DNA of 64,000 nucleotides, from NCBI RefSeq assembly GCF_001638985.1, contig NW_017265143.1, forward strand, positions 942,259 to 1,006,258, written 5' to 3'. Both the position numbers and the translations under genes were made by a program. How positions within the stretch are numbered: the first letter of the stretch is position 1; every line of letters begins with the position of its first letter. Shown piece by piece: positions 41,604 to 55,096 of the stretch. Under the pieces are notes generated by a model. It did no database searches. It was not told where the DNA came from and worked only from the letters and a program-made list of their open reading frames with translations. The DNA is from Phycomyces blakesleeanus NRRL 1555(-). Lineage: Eukaryota > Mucoromycota > Mucoromycetes > Mucorales > Phycomycetaceae.

Positions 41604-43448
41604 CTATTCCCAATCACTGTCACTGTCACTCTCTTCTTTCTTCTGATTATCTGGTTTGACCCATTCTTCAGCATCAGTGGCACTGTTGGCCTTGAGTGGA
41701 GGAGACATCAGACTGGGTTCTGTAGAATGAGGAGCAGAAATGGTACTGTAATCAGTATCCGATCCCTTGTCCTTTTTGGGATCCACCGAGGACTTTTCGT
41801 TATCTTCATCGTCGGAATAATCCCACTTGAACTCAGTATCCTGGTTGTCTTGAACACTAGCCTCTGTATGAAGTAGCAATAATAATAAGTATCCTCAGTA
41901 TCAGTATCATTATTATATATATATATATGGTCCATATCAAGCCAGTCATTTATAATATAGCCAGACAATTGTGAGCATATGTGTTTATGACTCTTTACCT
42001 TTAACGATCCATTGACGCTTCTGTTCGTCTTGGTCAATCTTCCAAGCATGATAAAAATATCTTTGCCAGAACAAAGCATAGCTTACTTGTACAGGCACTA
42101 TTTGTTTTTTGTTTTTTTTTGTTTTGTTTTATAAGAAATAAGAGCCAATTCCATATCAATGTAATAGTCTACAGCACATAAACACATAATAGATAGTAAG
42201 CAAACTTTACCCAGCTTATCCATCATATCTCTCAAATCACTGTGTTCTTCCAAGAGACGGGAAATTTCATCAGTATATTCCGTTGCGTTGAATCCAGCGT
42301 TAAAAGTATCCACGACTCTCTTTTCGTTCTCTCTTTCTGTTTCTGTTTCCAGTCTCTCCGCAGGATCTTTGAGGAAATTGTCTGGGTCTGTTCTCAGAGC
42401 AGCCAACAAAGCTTCCTTACGAGTAGCCCTTTTATGGATATAAAAGATATTGTTAATTCACTTGCTCGTTTGCTAGTCCAAATACCCGTTATTTGTTTCT
42501 TCGTTTTATTCTATTGGATAAATAAAAGAAAGAATAAACAAAAGCTCACCATACACGAGCACCTTCTGGGCTCTTTTGCTCACTTTCTTCCATTCTTGCA
42601 GAATCCTGGTCTTTAATTTCTCTTTCGGTTGGTTCAATAACCGTGACAGCCTTGCCGAGGATCTGAATTACTTCGGCACCAAACTTTTGAATATATTGTT
42701 CAGCAAAACGTGTGCCTTGGCTGGCTTCCTCTCTCAGGGTAGTCAAGTCAATATTGTCAGGTAACTTGATCGGGGGCAATTGAGCAGGTAAAGTGTGAAT
42801 ATAATTTGTTAAACCATCTTTAAGTGACTCTAAATTGACAGTGTTTATTTTGCTGAGATTGTCTCGAAGGGATTGCAGAGGTGCATACGTTGTTGTTGTT
42901 TCTGTTGCTGTAGTATCAACGGTGTTTGGTTCAATAGTGGTATTATCTGTGGTGGTTGTAGAAGAGATGGCTCTTTGTTTGCCTTTGGATTCAGATGGTT
43001 GGATTGTCGAAGAGGATTCGTTTAGGTTGGACTGATCATCAGATTCTTCTTCTTCGTCTTTATTTTTTTGGTCTCTTTCGTCATCACTAGCGTCATCGAC
43101 AAGATCTTCGCGTAAAACTTGAGCAAATTCTTGCAAGTCTTTCTTGGTGACCTCTACAAGAGCTTCACTCTAATTTATTTAAATTAAAATAACAATAACA
43201 ATAACAATAATAAAATGAGAAAGAAAAGGAGTTACATTAGACAATTACTACACAATGAAACAAAAAAAAAAGAAGAAGAATTGTCTTGCCTGTTTCTTTA
43301 CAGTGTCAACAAGACTATTGAATCGTTGTCCCCATCCAAAGTTTGTGAATGCCTTGAGAATGACATCTTCTTCTTCAGGTACATTCTTTGAAGCAACTTC
43401 TTTGTTTTCGTTGACTGCAGACGCAGCATACTGATACATGTCATCCAT
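41604..43448 (-). CDS. BSD-domain protein (451 aa)
   Basis: Five minus-strand exons: 43448-43290, 43169-42550, 42428-42211, 42097-41999 and 41863-41604; phases agree. The N-terminus (MDDMYQYAASAVNENK, FGWGQRFNSLVDTVKKQ) and SEALVEVTKKDLQEFAQVL resemble BSDC1-type proteins; a long acidic and Ser/Thr-rich region follows, and the BSD domain lies at residues about 315-362, ending in YALFWQRYFYHAWKIDQDE with the signature FW.RYFY. The C-terminus is acidic and ends DSDSDWE. Family knowledge: BSD modules occur in TFIIH p62, synapse-associated and DOS2-like proteins; the precise role here is unknown. Intron 1 uses a GC donor (CAG/GCAAGA), like the neighbouring AMMECR1 gene. Confidence 0.9.
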
Positions 43449-44838
43449 GGCTTTATATGTTTATTTTTATTGTATTGTGTTTTATTGTTATTGATATTCG
43501 TTATTTGTTTAAAGCTTGGCTTGAAATTTTGTTTGATTGATTAAAGCAAGTTGGGCACACAGACAGACAGGCACACAGATATATTTGTATATATAAATAT
43601 ATACAAGTACACAGACAAACACGGGTACACTACGTACACACACTTTGTGACAAGAGATAGCAAAAATAGAAATAGAAATAAAATATAAAGGTAGGGGAAG
43701 GTGTAGGTGGAGGGTGAGATAGAGGTGAAGAAGAAGAGTAAAGAGGAGGAAGAGGACGAGGATTAGGGGGATGATAAGGGGTGTGACTTTGTAAAGAAAC
43801 TAGAAATTCGCACACATGTCCTATATATATGCGTACGTGAAAGAGAGAGAGAGAGAGAGAGAGTGTGTGTGTGTGCAGCTTTGGATTTATTATATATTTA
43901 TCGAGTATTCTTTTTTTTACAAGGTCAATTTGAATTGTACATATTAGACTATATAATTAAGATATTGTGAAATATCTTTAAAGAAGAAGAAGAAACATTT
44001 GAGTCTTTTTTTTTATTTTTTTTTATTTGATTTCCTTTTTTCTTGTTTCTTTATTTATTAAAGACAATGAATAAACATTTTAAAGGATCAAAAAAAAAAG
44101 AGGCAGCCAATATTACAATATATATACGTAAATGGGTGTGGGTTTGTATATATAAAGATAAAGATAAAGAAATATATTTATATATGTATGTATTTAATAT
44201 ATAGATATGAACAAGATGTAAAGGAATGAGATCGAATTTTCAAAGAATGACGGAAGAGGATACTATATAAGCTTCCTCTTGAATTAAGGGAAGTGTGTAT
44301 GTATGTATGTAGAATATAAAGAAGTATTTTTTTTTGAAAACAAGAGAATAAAAATATGAAAGGGGAGAAGGGGTTTTTTTTTCTTATTGTGTTGCTTAAG
44401 AAAAGAGTGTGTGAGATAGAGAGATAGTAAGCCAAATGAAAATAATAGAAATAAGAGATATACTTGGGTGAGGATATACGATGGAATAAAATGTATGAGA
44501 GATAATATTCTTTTCTTGGCTTTGGATGTAATGTGATGTGGGAGGAAAGGAGCAGGAGCAGGGGCAGGAGTAGGAGAAGGGGCAGGAGAAGGGGGAAGAG
44601 GAGATATGTGGTGTAAAATTGTGTTTGTCTTGGACCTTACTGGCTTATACAAGATGCGTGGACTCGAATAATTTGATATTGTCTTGATTGAAGGAGAGGA
44701 GAAGTTGGGAGTTCATTTGTTTTTGATGTCGCTGGTATTGATGTTGGTATTTTGATTGGATTTGATGAATGGAAAGTGCAGGAAAGAGGTTTCAGACTTT
44801 CATGTCTTGACTTTTCTAGGCTTGACTGTGTCGAGTCT
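43449..44838. other. Low-complexity intergenic region
   Basis: Between two minus-strand genes. Contains (GA)n/(GT)n at 43840-43875, purine-rich tracts at 43680-43770 and a GGGGCAGGA-type repeat at 44540-44600. The ORFs there arise from these repeats. Confidence 0.6.
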
Positions 44839-46068
44839 TTACGGGGAAGACGCTCTGCGGTGCTCCTTGTATCCAGGTGCCTCTGTGTAGGCAATACCGG
44901 CCTTGAGAATGGCTGTGCAACCGGTGTAGAGAGCATCTGTTAAAATGCGGTGAACCTCGTAATGCTTATCAATCTCGACTGCCTTGGCGACACCGTTTGT
45001 TGCCAAGTCCCATGCACGTTGACGGATGTGGTATGCTTCATCTACGGACTGGAATCCTGACTTGGCATAAGATACTGCGGAAGACAAGACATCTAAAATA
45101 ATAAATAAAAAAAACAAGCGATTAATTTGGTTGGTTGATTGCTTGCTTTGTTTTTGTTTTTGTTTTTATTTTGTGCAGCCATGCTATATATATATATATG
45201 TAAATATATATGTATATATATGCGTACCTGGGAGGGGACTTCTCTTGAGTGCAACAGCACCCAAAATGGCTGCATTGATAACAAGTCCAGAAAAGCCATA
45301 AGGTTCATCTACCGGCGTCTCCTTCTCGTCTTCTTCAGTGGCCTCTACAATGCTTGCCAGATCAAGGCCCTTGGTTTCTTTGAATTCAACCAATTTTTTT
45401 TCAAGAGCAATCTTGAGTCTAGGATCGGATTCAACTAGACAAAATATAAATAAGTAAATGCATATAATATATAGAAATGTTGCCTTACTTGGAAGAGCAC
45501 ACAGCATGCGCTCGAGGCCCATGAGATAAAGATCGGTGGCCATCTGGTGGTTACCAGCCTGGTCCATCTCGGTAGCTACGTTGATGAGTGTTACACCGTG
45601 ATCGGTCTGTTTCTTGTCAATCGTGACTTCTTCGACAAATGCAGGCTTGAGCGGCGAAGCGGAGGCTGCGATTGAGCCACCACTGCTGGGAACAATGCTG
45701 CCAATTCCCGAGGAGAAGGAAGCCCGTTTCCAGACATAATCTGAGATCTTTGTGAGCCTAGAAGAAGGAGGGCCTACTTTTTCGTATGGCGGGGGAGGGG
45801 TGGAGTAGATCCGAGGTGAGCCCGGGGCGCTGCTGAAAGACCGAGGTGTTCCGGGTGTAGAGGGGTATCGGTAGGTGTCATTGGGCTCGTAGGATGGTGT
45901 GCAGTTGGTGTTCATTGAGGTGCGACGGCTCACGGGTGGACTTGGTAGTAATTCTTTGGCCTCTTTTTTTGAGTATCCTGGAATCCAGGCAGATGCGCTG
46001 GTGATATGTGAACCGACTATAGGAAGTCTGTCGGCCTGAGACATAAAACTTGAGACATAACTTGTCAT
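44839..46068 (-). CDS. MIT-domain-like protein (346 aa)
   Basis: Three minus-strand exons: 46068-45489, 45434-45228 and 45092-44839, phases consistent. A low-complexity Ser/Pro-rich N-terminal region (residues 40-110, with PSTPGTPRSF and PPPPYEK) precedes a helical MIT-like region at about 155-235 (LINVATEMDQAGNHQMATD, LYLMGLERML, IALEKKLVEFKE). The C-terminal 110 residues are helical (GLVINAAILGAVALKRSPLP, VDEAYHIRQRAWDLATNG, TDALYTGCTAILKAGIAYTE). Family knowledge: MIT modules bind ESCRT-III tails or membranes in endosomal traffic, and proline-rich stretches recruit SH3/WW partners. The exact ortholog is not recognised. Confidence 0.8.
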
Positions 46069-46849
46069 CTTATAAGATTTGTATGTAGGTGTGTGGCTTT
46101 TAATTAGTAGTTAGGTTTAGATTTGAAAGAAGAGAATTTAATTCTTTGTTGCTGTTTAGTGAAGCTTGGAGAAAGAGTAGTGTATCAATAGTGATAAAGA
46201 AGAAAGAAAGAAAAAAAAGGGGGTTTGTCAAGTTGACCGAGCACTTTTTATTGATCCTAGCAACATACATAGAAAGAGAATATCCTAATCTCACGTGCAA
46301 CTCGGGCCAACCACGCGTAGCACAGTGATGCGGCGCCATGTGAAGTCGCCACGAGCCAAATGGATAATTTTCAATTGTATTCTCATGTTGCGAAAATTAC
46401 TACAGGTTTTGATCGAAATATTGGTTTTAAGATGCTGATTTATTATTTGCATGTAAAAGTATTTAAATGTTGGTCATAGTCAGTCAGTCAGTCACTATGT
46501 ATGTATAATGTATTAAATAAAAATGTAAAGATGTTGAGAATTAAAAGAAGATGAAAAAAAGAGGTGTTGTGAAAGTTTGCTTTGAGGTAACGCCACTATA
46601 CTGTACAACACCAGCAGGTTATCTTGTTTATTTTTCCCATGAAGAAGACATAAAAAAAAATTTTTTTAAGAAAATTAGTAGTAATACTCGATTGACATTT
46701 GATTTCTACATCAATTATGACTAGGACCACTACTAAGACTACTACCAGGACTACTAGGATTATCATAACCACAATAGCTAGAATTTCTAGAAATAATATG
46801 TACATAAAAGTTATTATTTACCTGAAATATTCAAATATTATACATGAAA

Positions 46850-47307
46850 TTAGTAGATATTCGTTTCTAGACTTTGGTTACACTCGTCCATAAGCTTCAT
46901 ACTCCCCCTTTTCTTTTCCCCCCAAAGACTTCCATCTTGGTTTTCGGTGTATTCAACAATTCTGACCAAGTGATGCCTATTTTTTTTAAAAAAAAAAAGA
47001 TAAATAGATAAATGATTTATTATGACTATTATTATTATTATTATTATTATTTATTTGTAGAATGACTCGATGACTCGATGACTAGATGACGAATAACACG
47101 ATCAGGTATATGATTCGTAAATATTGATATCTTACACTTGAGAAACCCTTAATAGAGAATAGATTAAATATTGTCCCTCTTTCTTCTTATTAGTGTTATT
47201 ATTTTGTGATGCGTGTTACTGATACTCTCGGGTGAACCAAAAAGGTTGTTTCTACCGTATTCTGGCCACCTTGGTTCATCTAATATTACTTGTCTCCAAA
47301 GGAAATT
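46850..47307 (-). CDS. Unassigned gene, three C-terminal exons
   Basis: Exons 47307-47220, 47178-47136 and 46976-46850 on the minus strand join with GT-AG borders and matching phases into 85 codons: WRQVILDEPRWPEYGRNNL, FGSPESISKGQYLIYSLLRV, VHHLVRIVEYTENQDGSLW and a terminal MDECNQSLETNIY. The first intron is 41 nt, like the shortest intron in the dysferlin gene. The phase agreement over two introns argues for a real gene, but I could not find the upstream exons or start, and I do not recognise the family. Confidence 0.4.
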
Positions 47308-47839
47308 CTGTTTATGGATTAAAAAACCCAAAAAAAAAATTATCTTTAGATTTCTCGGCAAAAGATGACAACCTGAAGCCTAAATTACTATTACTACTAT
47401 TATCATTTTTTTGAACTTAATATATATAGATACTCCAGTATCCCAAACAAAACAAAACAAAAAAAAGAATCTCTTTTTTGAAAGAATCCTTTGGGTCAAA
47501 GCAAATCAATTAAAGCCAGGCTTGCCAATAATGCTATTGTATTTTATATATAATCTAACATGAAACTGGCATAATATTGTACTGTTTGGCATGAGATTGC
47601 AGTAATATAATATCAAATTTTATTTATATTTTTTGTATCCAGGTTGTACTTTTTAGTGATCCATCCCATGATAAGATGCAATATAAATATATAGTGAAGC
47701 ACACCTACTCTCTCCGTATATTTTAAATATTTATACACTCTTTTTTTTATTATGTATATTCTAGTCAGTACTTCCGTGGGATGAAACAAGGATTGGTTGT
47801 ATGTATGTATAAATGTACGTATAAATGTATATATGTGTT

Positions 47840-47914
47840 TCATAAAACACCCTCCATTTCTCCTAGTCCGGCATCATCAAACCAGCCAATAATCCATTCT
47901 AGAACAAGCTGACG
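47840..47914 (-). CDS. Possible terminal exon of an unassigned gene
   Basis: After an acceptor (TTTGTCAG) 25 codons stay open to TGA: RQLVLEWIIGWFDDAGLGEM, then EGVL. The composition is protein-like, not AT noise. Another short coding-like patch with splice-like borders (YASDEASK, about 48663-48693) lies upstream on the same strand and could belong to it. Confidence 0.25.
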   Translation of the reverse strand, partial: RQLVLEWIIGWFDDAGLGEMEGVL

Positions 47915-49643
47915 CTGACAAATTGAAAAGAAGTATTTTTTTGGTTTCTTTTCTCACTGCAATTTGACATTCCACTTTACATATATTTTTGGTTTATTTC
48001 TTATGCCTTAATTTGCTCTGTGATTTGCAGTGAAATGTATAATGTTCATTATAAATTAATATAAATGAAAATAAGACAAGCAAGCAATCAATAAAAAGGT
48101 TATCGAAATTTCCTCTTGTTACAATTCATTCTAACCGATTGCTGTCTGTATTCCCTACTTTCACATGTATATATTATACATAAATTATATTATATTGATT
48201 TGTGTGGCGTGGTGATGGGACACAGTGACAACCACGCATATAAATAAATATAAAATATATAACGTAATTTTATACCTTGTTTACAATGTAATTTCAAATA
48301 AACATTTTGTGAATTGTTTCTCTTTTTCTCTTTGTTTTGTTTTGTTTTGTTTTGTTTTGCTTTGCTTTGCTTTGTTTTGATGAAATATTAAAAAGTTGTT
48401 GCTTATATTTCTGTACAATATCCACATATCCGCATGCTTATATACATATCTATCTCACTTGGAGTATAGCTATAAGCCACAAAAGTTAATGGTTTGTAAA
48501 GATTCGATTTTTTTTTCTTTAAAATATATATGTATTGTATTGTAGATCAAATAAATCCAAAGAAATTGTGGAGAAAGTGAAGAAAATAAACGAAAAATAA
48601 AAATACAATATAAATAAAAGTTGTGATTAGTTGATTATGTAAAAGCGCGATACTTGTACAACACAAACCTTTCGACGCTTCATCTGACGCATATTCTATT
48701 TTTAGTAATCGTAATATATGTCGTAACACTGCAGCAAGATATCCAAGTATTAATTATTATTTTTTATTAAATATTAAAAAATATTATCATTCTATAAAAT
48801 TTATTTATTTTTGCATGGGATCTTTTGGTAACCTAGTGGGTGGGTATCATATTTTGTCTGGTTGGTTAAATGTGCTTCCTTTCTTTTGACTTGCTGGTTA
48901 ATCTCTTGATTTAATAATAAGCTCAAGTAGTAAATATAATATATGCTATTCAAAGGCTTGTAGTTTTATTTTGTTGTTTTTGCTCTGTATAGATTACTAG
49001 TCAACTTGATAGAATAAGAATAATATGATACATACAAGGGGCTGAATATATATATATATTTAAATATATAAATGTATTTATCTCTTCTGTCCACTCGCAT
49101 TAGCTCATGGAAATAGTAGGTTTCTTCGTACCACTTGATGGAACTAAGTACGCCGAAGTATCCCGGTCAAGAATCATTATAATCCAAAACGTCATTATAC
49201 TAACTAACTAACCAGCTAACCAGCTAACCGACTATCTATATTACCTATTTATCTCTCTATTTACTCTTTAGCTACTTGTCTATCTGTCTGTCTACATGCA
49301 TAGCCGTCTTCCTACCTGCCTATTTAAAAATTACTTCCACTTGCACAAACACATAATCGTACAAACCACCAAGTTTCATTTATCTTATTTGTTTCATTAA
49401 TCTTAAGTATACAAGGACACTTTGCTTCGCCCTTTTAATAGTGTATATATATGTATACATATTTCTCCCGTCCTATCGGGATACCTTTTTAAGGCCACTT
49501 GTATTCCACACCAAAAAAATAATAATAAAATCAATGTAATAAAATCACTTTTTTCTTTCCTTCTTTCTTTCTTTCTTTCGTAAGGACAGCATAAAGGGCA
49601 CTATATAGAGTTTAAGTAGTATACTATCTATGCTTGATATCTT

Positions 49644-49675
<32 letters not shown>

Positions 49676-50094
49676 CTATATATATATTTATGCCTCTTTC
49701 TTTCTTTTGTTCTCTATATCTATATGTCTGTGCATAAATGTGTGTGAGTGTGTGCAAGTGTACAAGTCTATTTGGGTCGGACAACCGGACCAAATGATAG
49801 TTCAAGCCTCATCCCTTATTGACTGCCATGACCGGCAAGTTCAATCTCAATCGTTTTGTGCTTTTGAAGCCTTTTTCTCTCTCTCTTTCTCTCAGTCACT
49901 GTGTCTGCCTCTATCGCTGTCTTTCTTTGCATTTCTTTGTTTCTGTCATACAGGGTACGTGTAACCTCAGGTATAGTCTGACAAACAAGGATTTTTTTTT
50001 AAAAAAAAAAAACATAAAAAAGCAAAAAAAAAGCAAAAAAAAGAATATCATCTCTTTACTTTCTTTTTGTTTGTACAGAACAACAACAACAGCC
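47915..50094. other. Mostly non-coding, simple repeats; TM2 gene leader
   Basis: Contains (TTTTG)n and (CTTTG)n at 48330-48380, AACCAGCT/tandem CTAACCAG repeats at 49200-49235, (TTTC)n at 49552-49578 and (CA)n(TA)n at 49645-49690. A GC-richer patch at 49085-49190 looks coding on either strand but cannot be assigned. The end holds the TM2 5' UTR with a probable intron at 49955-50078. Confidence 0.45.
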
Positions 50095-50663
50095 ATGTCT
50101 ACAGAATACGGAACTGTCCGCACCCAGGATGAGGAAGCACCTCTTTTGAACATCCAGATTGTTCCCGAGACTTTCTGGCAAAAGACCAAGCGCGTTCTCC
50201 ACCTCCATGGACATCGCGTTCTTATTACTTGGTTGATCATCATTGCTGCCACTGCTGTCCTCACCCTCTCTTTCCACTTTGCCCTTGTCCCCACACAGCG
50301 TCCCTCCGAGGATCCCGTCGAGGGCTCCCCTGTTGACTCTGAGTGCGTCTCTGACCGCAGCTGGTTCCTGACCCTTATGTTGTCCATCTTCTTTGGTCCT
50401 TTCGGTAAGTTTTTATTATTAATAATATTCATACATAAATGTATTTTTATCAATATTTGTAAATATTGGCATTTCTGGTTGCGTGTGTGTATATTTATGT
50501 TTGTTTGTTTTTAGGTGTCGATCGTTTCTATCTCGGATATGTCTTCCTTGGTCTCTTGAAGCTCGTTACTGCTGGTCTCGGTGGTATCTGGTGGACCATT
50601 GATATTATTCTTATTGCCCTCAACGTCCTCAACGACCACCCCGATGGTTGCCACCTCCGTTAA
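50095..50663 (+). CDS. TM2-domain membrane protein (152 aa)
   Basis: Two exons, 50095-50404 and 50515-50663, joined in phase inside FFGPFGVDRFYLGY. Residues 40-62 form one transmembrane segment (VLITWLIIIAATAVLTLSF). The TM2 domain at about 95-143 follows: WFLTLMLSIFFGPFGVDRFY, then LGLLKLVTAGLGGIWW and IDIILIALNVL, with the typical DRF/DR(F)Y turn between two helices. The N-terminus EEAPLLNIQ is acidic and carries a dileucine-like sorting pattern. Family knowledge: TM2 proteins are small multi-pass proteins of the secretory or endolysosomal system. A probable 5'-UTR intron (49955-50078) ends 16 bp before the ATG. Confidence 0.93.
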
Positions 50664-51853
50664 AAAAAAACTTTTTCTCTTTTGTTAATTCCCTCTTTCT
50701 TGTCATACCCTCTTTTGTTTAAATACCGTTTTTTTCCCAAAAAATAATAATAATATACATAATACTGCTTCTACCAAGCAAATAATAAAATATAAAAAAA
50801 CAACAACAATATTAATAATAATAGCAATAGCAATATATTATATTTTTTACAGTGCTTCTATAAAGTAAAATGTCATACGTCTTTGTATTGTACCTCAAGA
50901 GAAGCTACACTCAACCCATACTCATACACGCACGCACGCACGCACGCACGCCCTCACACCTATGTATATAAACATGAAACTTTGAGACATAATTATATTT
51001 AGACTTTATTTCTTGTACACAGGAGCACTTCCTAATATAATTCATGGTGTCATCTTTGTAGCAGCAACCGAGAAGAATAATTAGTTTGTAGCATTGTTTT
51101 TATTATTTTAAGAAAAAAGAGCAGCCTTAATGCTGTATATGCTTGTAGGTGTATTCCCCAGTTTAAATTCTATGTTTATCTTATTCTTACTACTTTCAAA
51201 TATTCTGTCAAAGCTTTCCTTACCTCATTTCCTCACGCTGCTTGACACTCTTTTTCTTTTCTTTTTTACTCGGAGAGGAGAAGGCTCAGCTTGGAGTTTT
51301 GTAGCTGCTACTAAAATAAATATATAAATAAAAATGAATGAATGAAATTAAAAAGTTATATAAAAAAGAAAAAGGAAAACTTTTCGTTTTCCTGAAAAAA
51401 TCTATTGGTCCATGATTTCGCGAAAAAATATACATAAACTTGCGATTCTGTTGACCAATTGAGGTGTTTGTTGTTTTTGTTGTTGTTGTTGTTGTTTAAA
51501 TTCTTCACTAGAAATATTGTATATGTATATTCATTACTTGATAGATATAGATATTAAAAAGTGTATGATGCATATTATTATTATTTTTAGAGGTAAAGAG
51601 AAAAGAACTTGGTCTCTTGTTTTTTATTAATTTTTTTGTTCCAAGTATGCAAATGTTTATAGGAAAGTTCATGAAATTTACAAAACGGTTAGATTTGAAG
51701 AAGAGATAAAGAAAAGATGGCTTAAAAAAAGTTTTTTTTTTCCTTTTGTATAAAGGACTTAGGACCTAAGAGAAGAAGAAGGAAAACGGTTAAAAGATTA
51801 TGAACAAAACTTATATACATACATAATATTAAAAGACAATAAAGAAATAATAC
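50664..51853. other. Convergent intergenic region
   Basis: Lies between the 3' ends of the TM2 and methyltransferase genes. It contains AAT and (CACG)n repeats (50930-50950) and both 3' UTRs. No supported gene. Confidence 0.55.
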
Positions 51854-53516
<1,663 letters not shown>

Positions 53517-55096
53517 GATTATGAAAAGAGAATGGAAGATCTAAGGAGAAAAAACAATACTTTTTTTTTTCACTCTTTCTTTCTTTCTTCATCCAAAGTC
53601 AACAGTCACTTTTTTTTTTCTTAACTGAGTTTTTTATTTTTCTATTTTTTTTTATTAGGACTATTTATGTAAATTAGATTCTTATTGGATTCTCGGGCTA
53701 AAATTTGCGTATCATTAGCTTATTTTTGCGCATTTTTTTGTAAATCTCAAAAAAAAAAGTTTAATCCAAATATTTTTAGGCAAGTCACAGACCTTGGAAA
53801 TCAATTCAATTCAATTTTTTTAATACTATTTTTCGTGGATCTTATTGTACAAAGTATGATCATTATCACTACCTCTTGTATGATCTGTTACTAGATATAT
53901 GACTGATTGTGAGCTTTAACTATTATTATTATTATTTATTTAACAAGTGAGAATAATAGTATAAATCATACACACTCTCTGGTTGTTCTTGTCTATAAAA
54001 TACATTTTTCCTTCAATTTTTTTTTTATTTTCTTTTGTAAGTTACTCATTTGATTGGCTTAATTATCTGTGACTTACTAGAAAGTATCTGAGATTAACAT
54101 CACTCCAAGCACACAATGCACGGTTCTTAAAATGTGACAAAAGAGGAACAAGGAACAGAGACAAGAAAAAATGCATAAAAAAAAAGATCGAGCATATTTA
54201 CTATTCATTTATTTAACTGATAGTAAAAAAAATTCATCTGTGTCTCTTTTGACTTTAACCTTAATATAATTTATAAAAGTAACCTATAACATGTGGTATA
54301 GACTGAATATACTTCGAGCTTAGAGTATTGATAATAGATATGTATATTTCTGTTCTCAAGTTGTCGCCAATTCAGATTTCATTTGACAAGTAAAATATAT
54401 CAACCAAAAGAAAGAAAAAGAAAACAACGTTATCTAGACGGAGTATTTCCTTCAGGCGTGCTAAAAACTTTGTATATAGGATTGGACGATAAGAAGAAAA
54501 ATTTGCTGAAGAACTATCATTCACTTACATCGTGTATTGACTAAATTGAATATATCCTACAAAAGAAGTTGATATTAAAATTGACAATATCTCTGAATCA
54601 GTATTCAACCTTGAGTTCATTAAAGACTACATATTAAATCTCTTTGTTCCTAGTAAAGTCAAGCATGGTATCTATTGTGAATAAAATTGATTAAATTTTG
54701 CAATCACCACTAATTTTCCATAGTGAATTTCAATATGTGACAACCAACCAACTACAGTATAAGTTGCATATATATATATATATATATATATATCCTTTTG
54801 TTGCAGACAATCAAGGTACATGGAACTGGATAGCATAGAGATAATACAATAACATATTCTTATGAGGCACAACCTATACTGTCCAACGTACTTCTCTCAC
54901 AGCCAAGTTAAATGAGACTCAAGGGTACACCTCCTATGCTCTACCCATTTAGACGCTGTGTAAAGCTTTATACACCCACTGTGTTACACACATATAAGGT
55001 TTAAATCCTCATAAAAAATGGATATATAAAACCCCTTTTCCCTTCGTCAACCCAAAAAATAAATAAAAATATCTTTTTTCAATTTATTTCTCTAGT
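53517..55096. other. Divergent intergenic region
   Basis: Holds promoters for the methyltransferase and the F-box gene, and a (TA)n run at about 54768-54793. No supported gene. Confidence 0.55.
55023..55030 (+). promoter_or_regulatory. TATA box of F-box gene
   Basis: TATATAAA, 74 bp from its first base to the ATG at 55097. Confidence 0.5.

Noticed and set aside
42835..43035. Val-rich plus-strand ORF
   Set aside because: Antisense of the Thr-rich part of the BSD-domain gene.
43630..44652. Pro-rich and low-complexity ORFs
   Set aside because: Translate purine-rich simple repeats; no splice or homology support.
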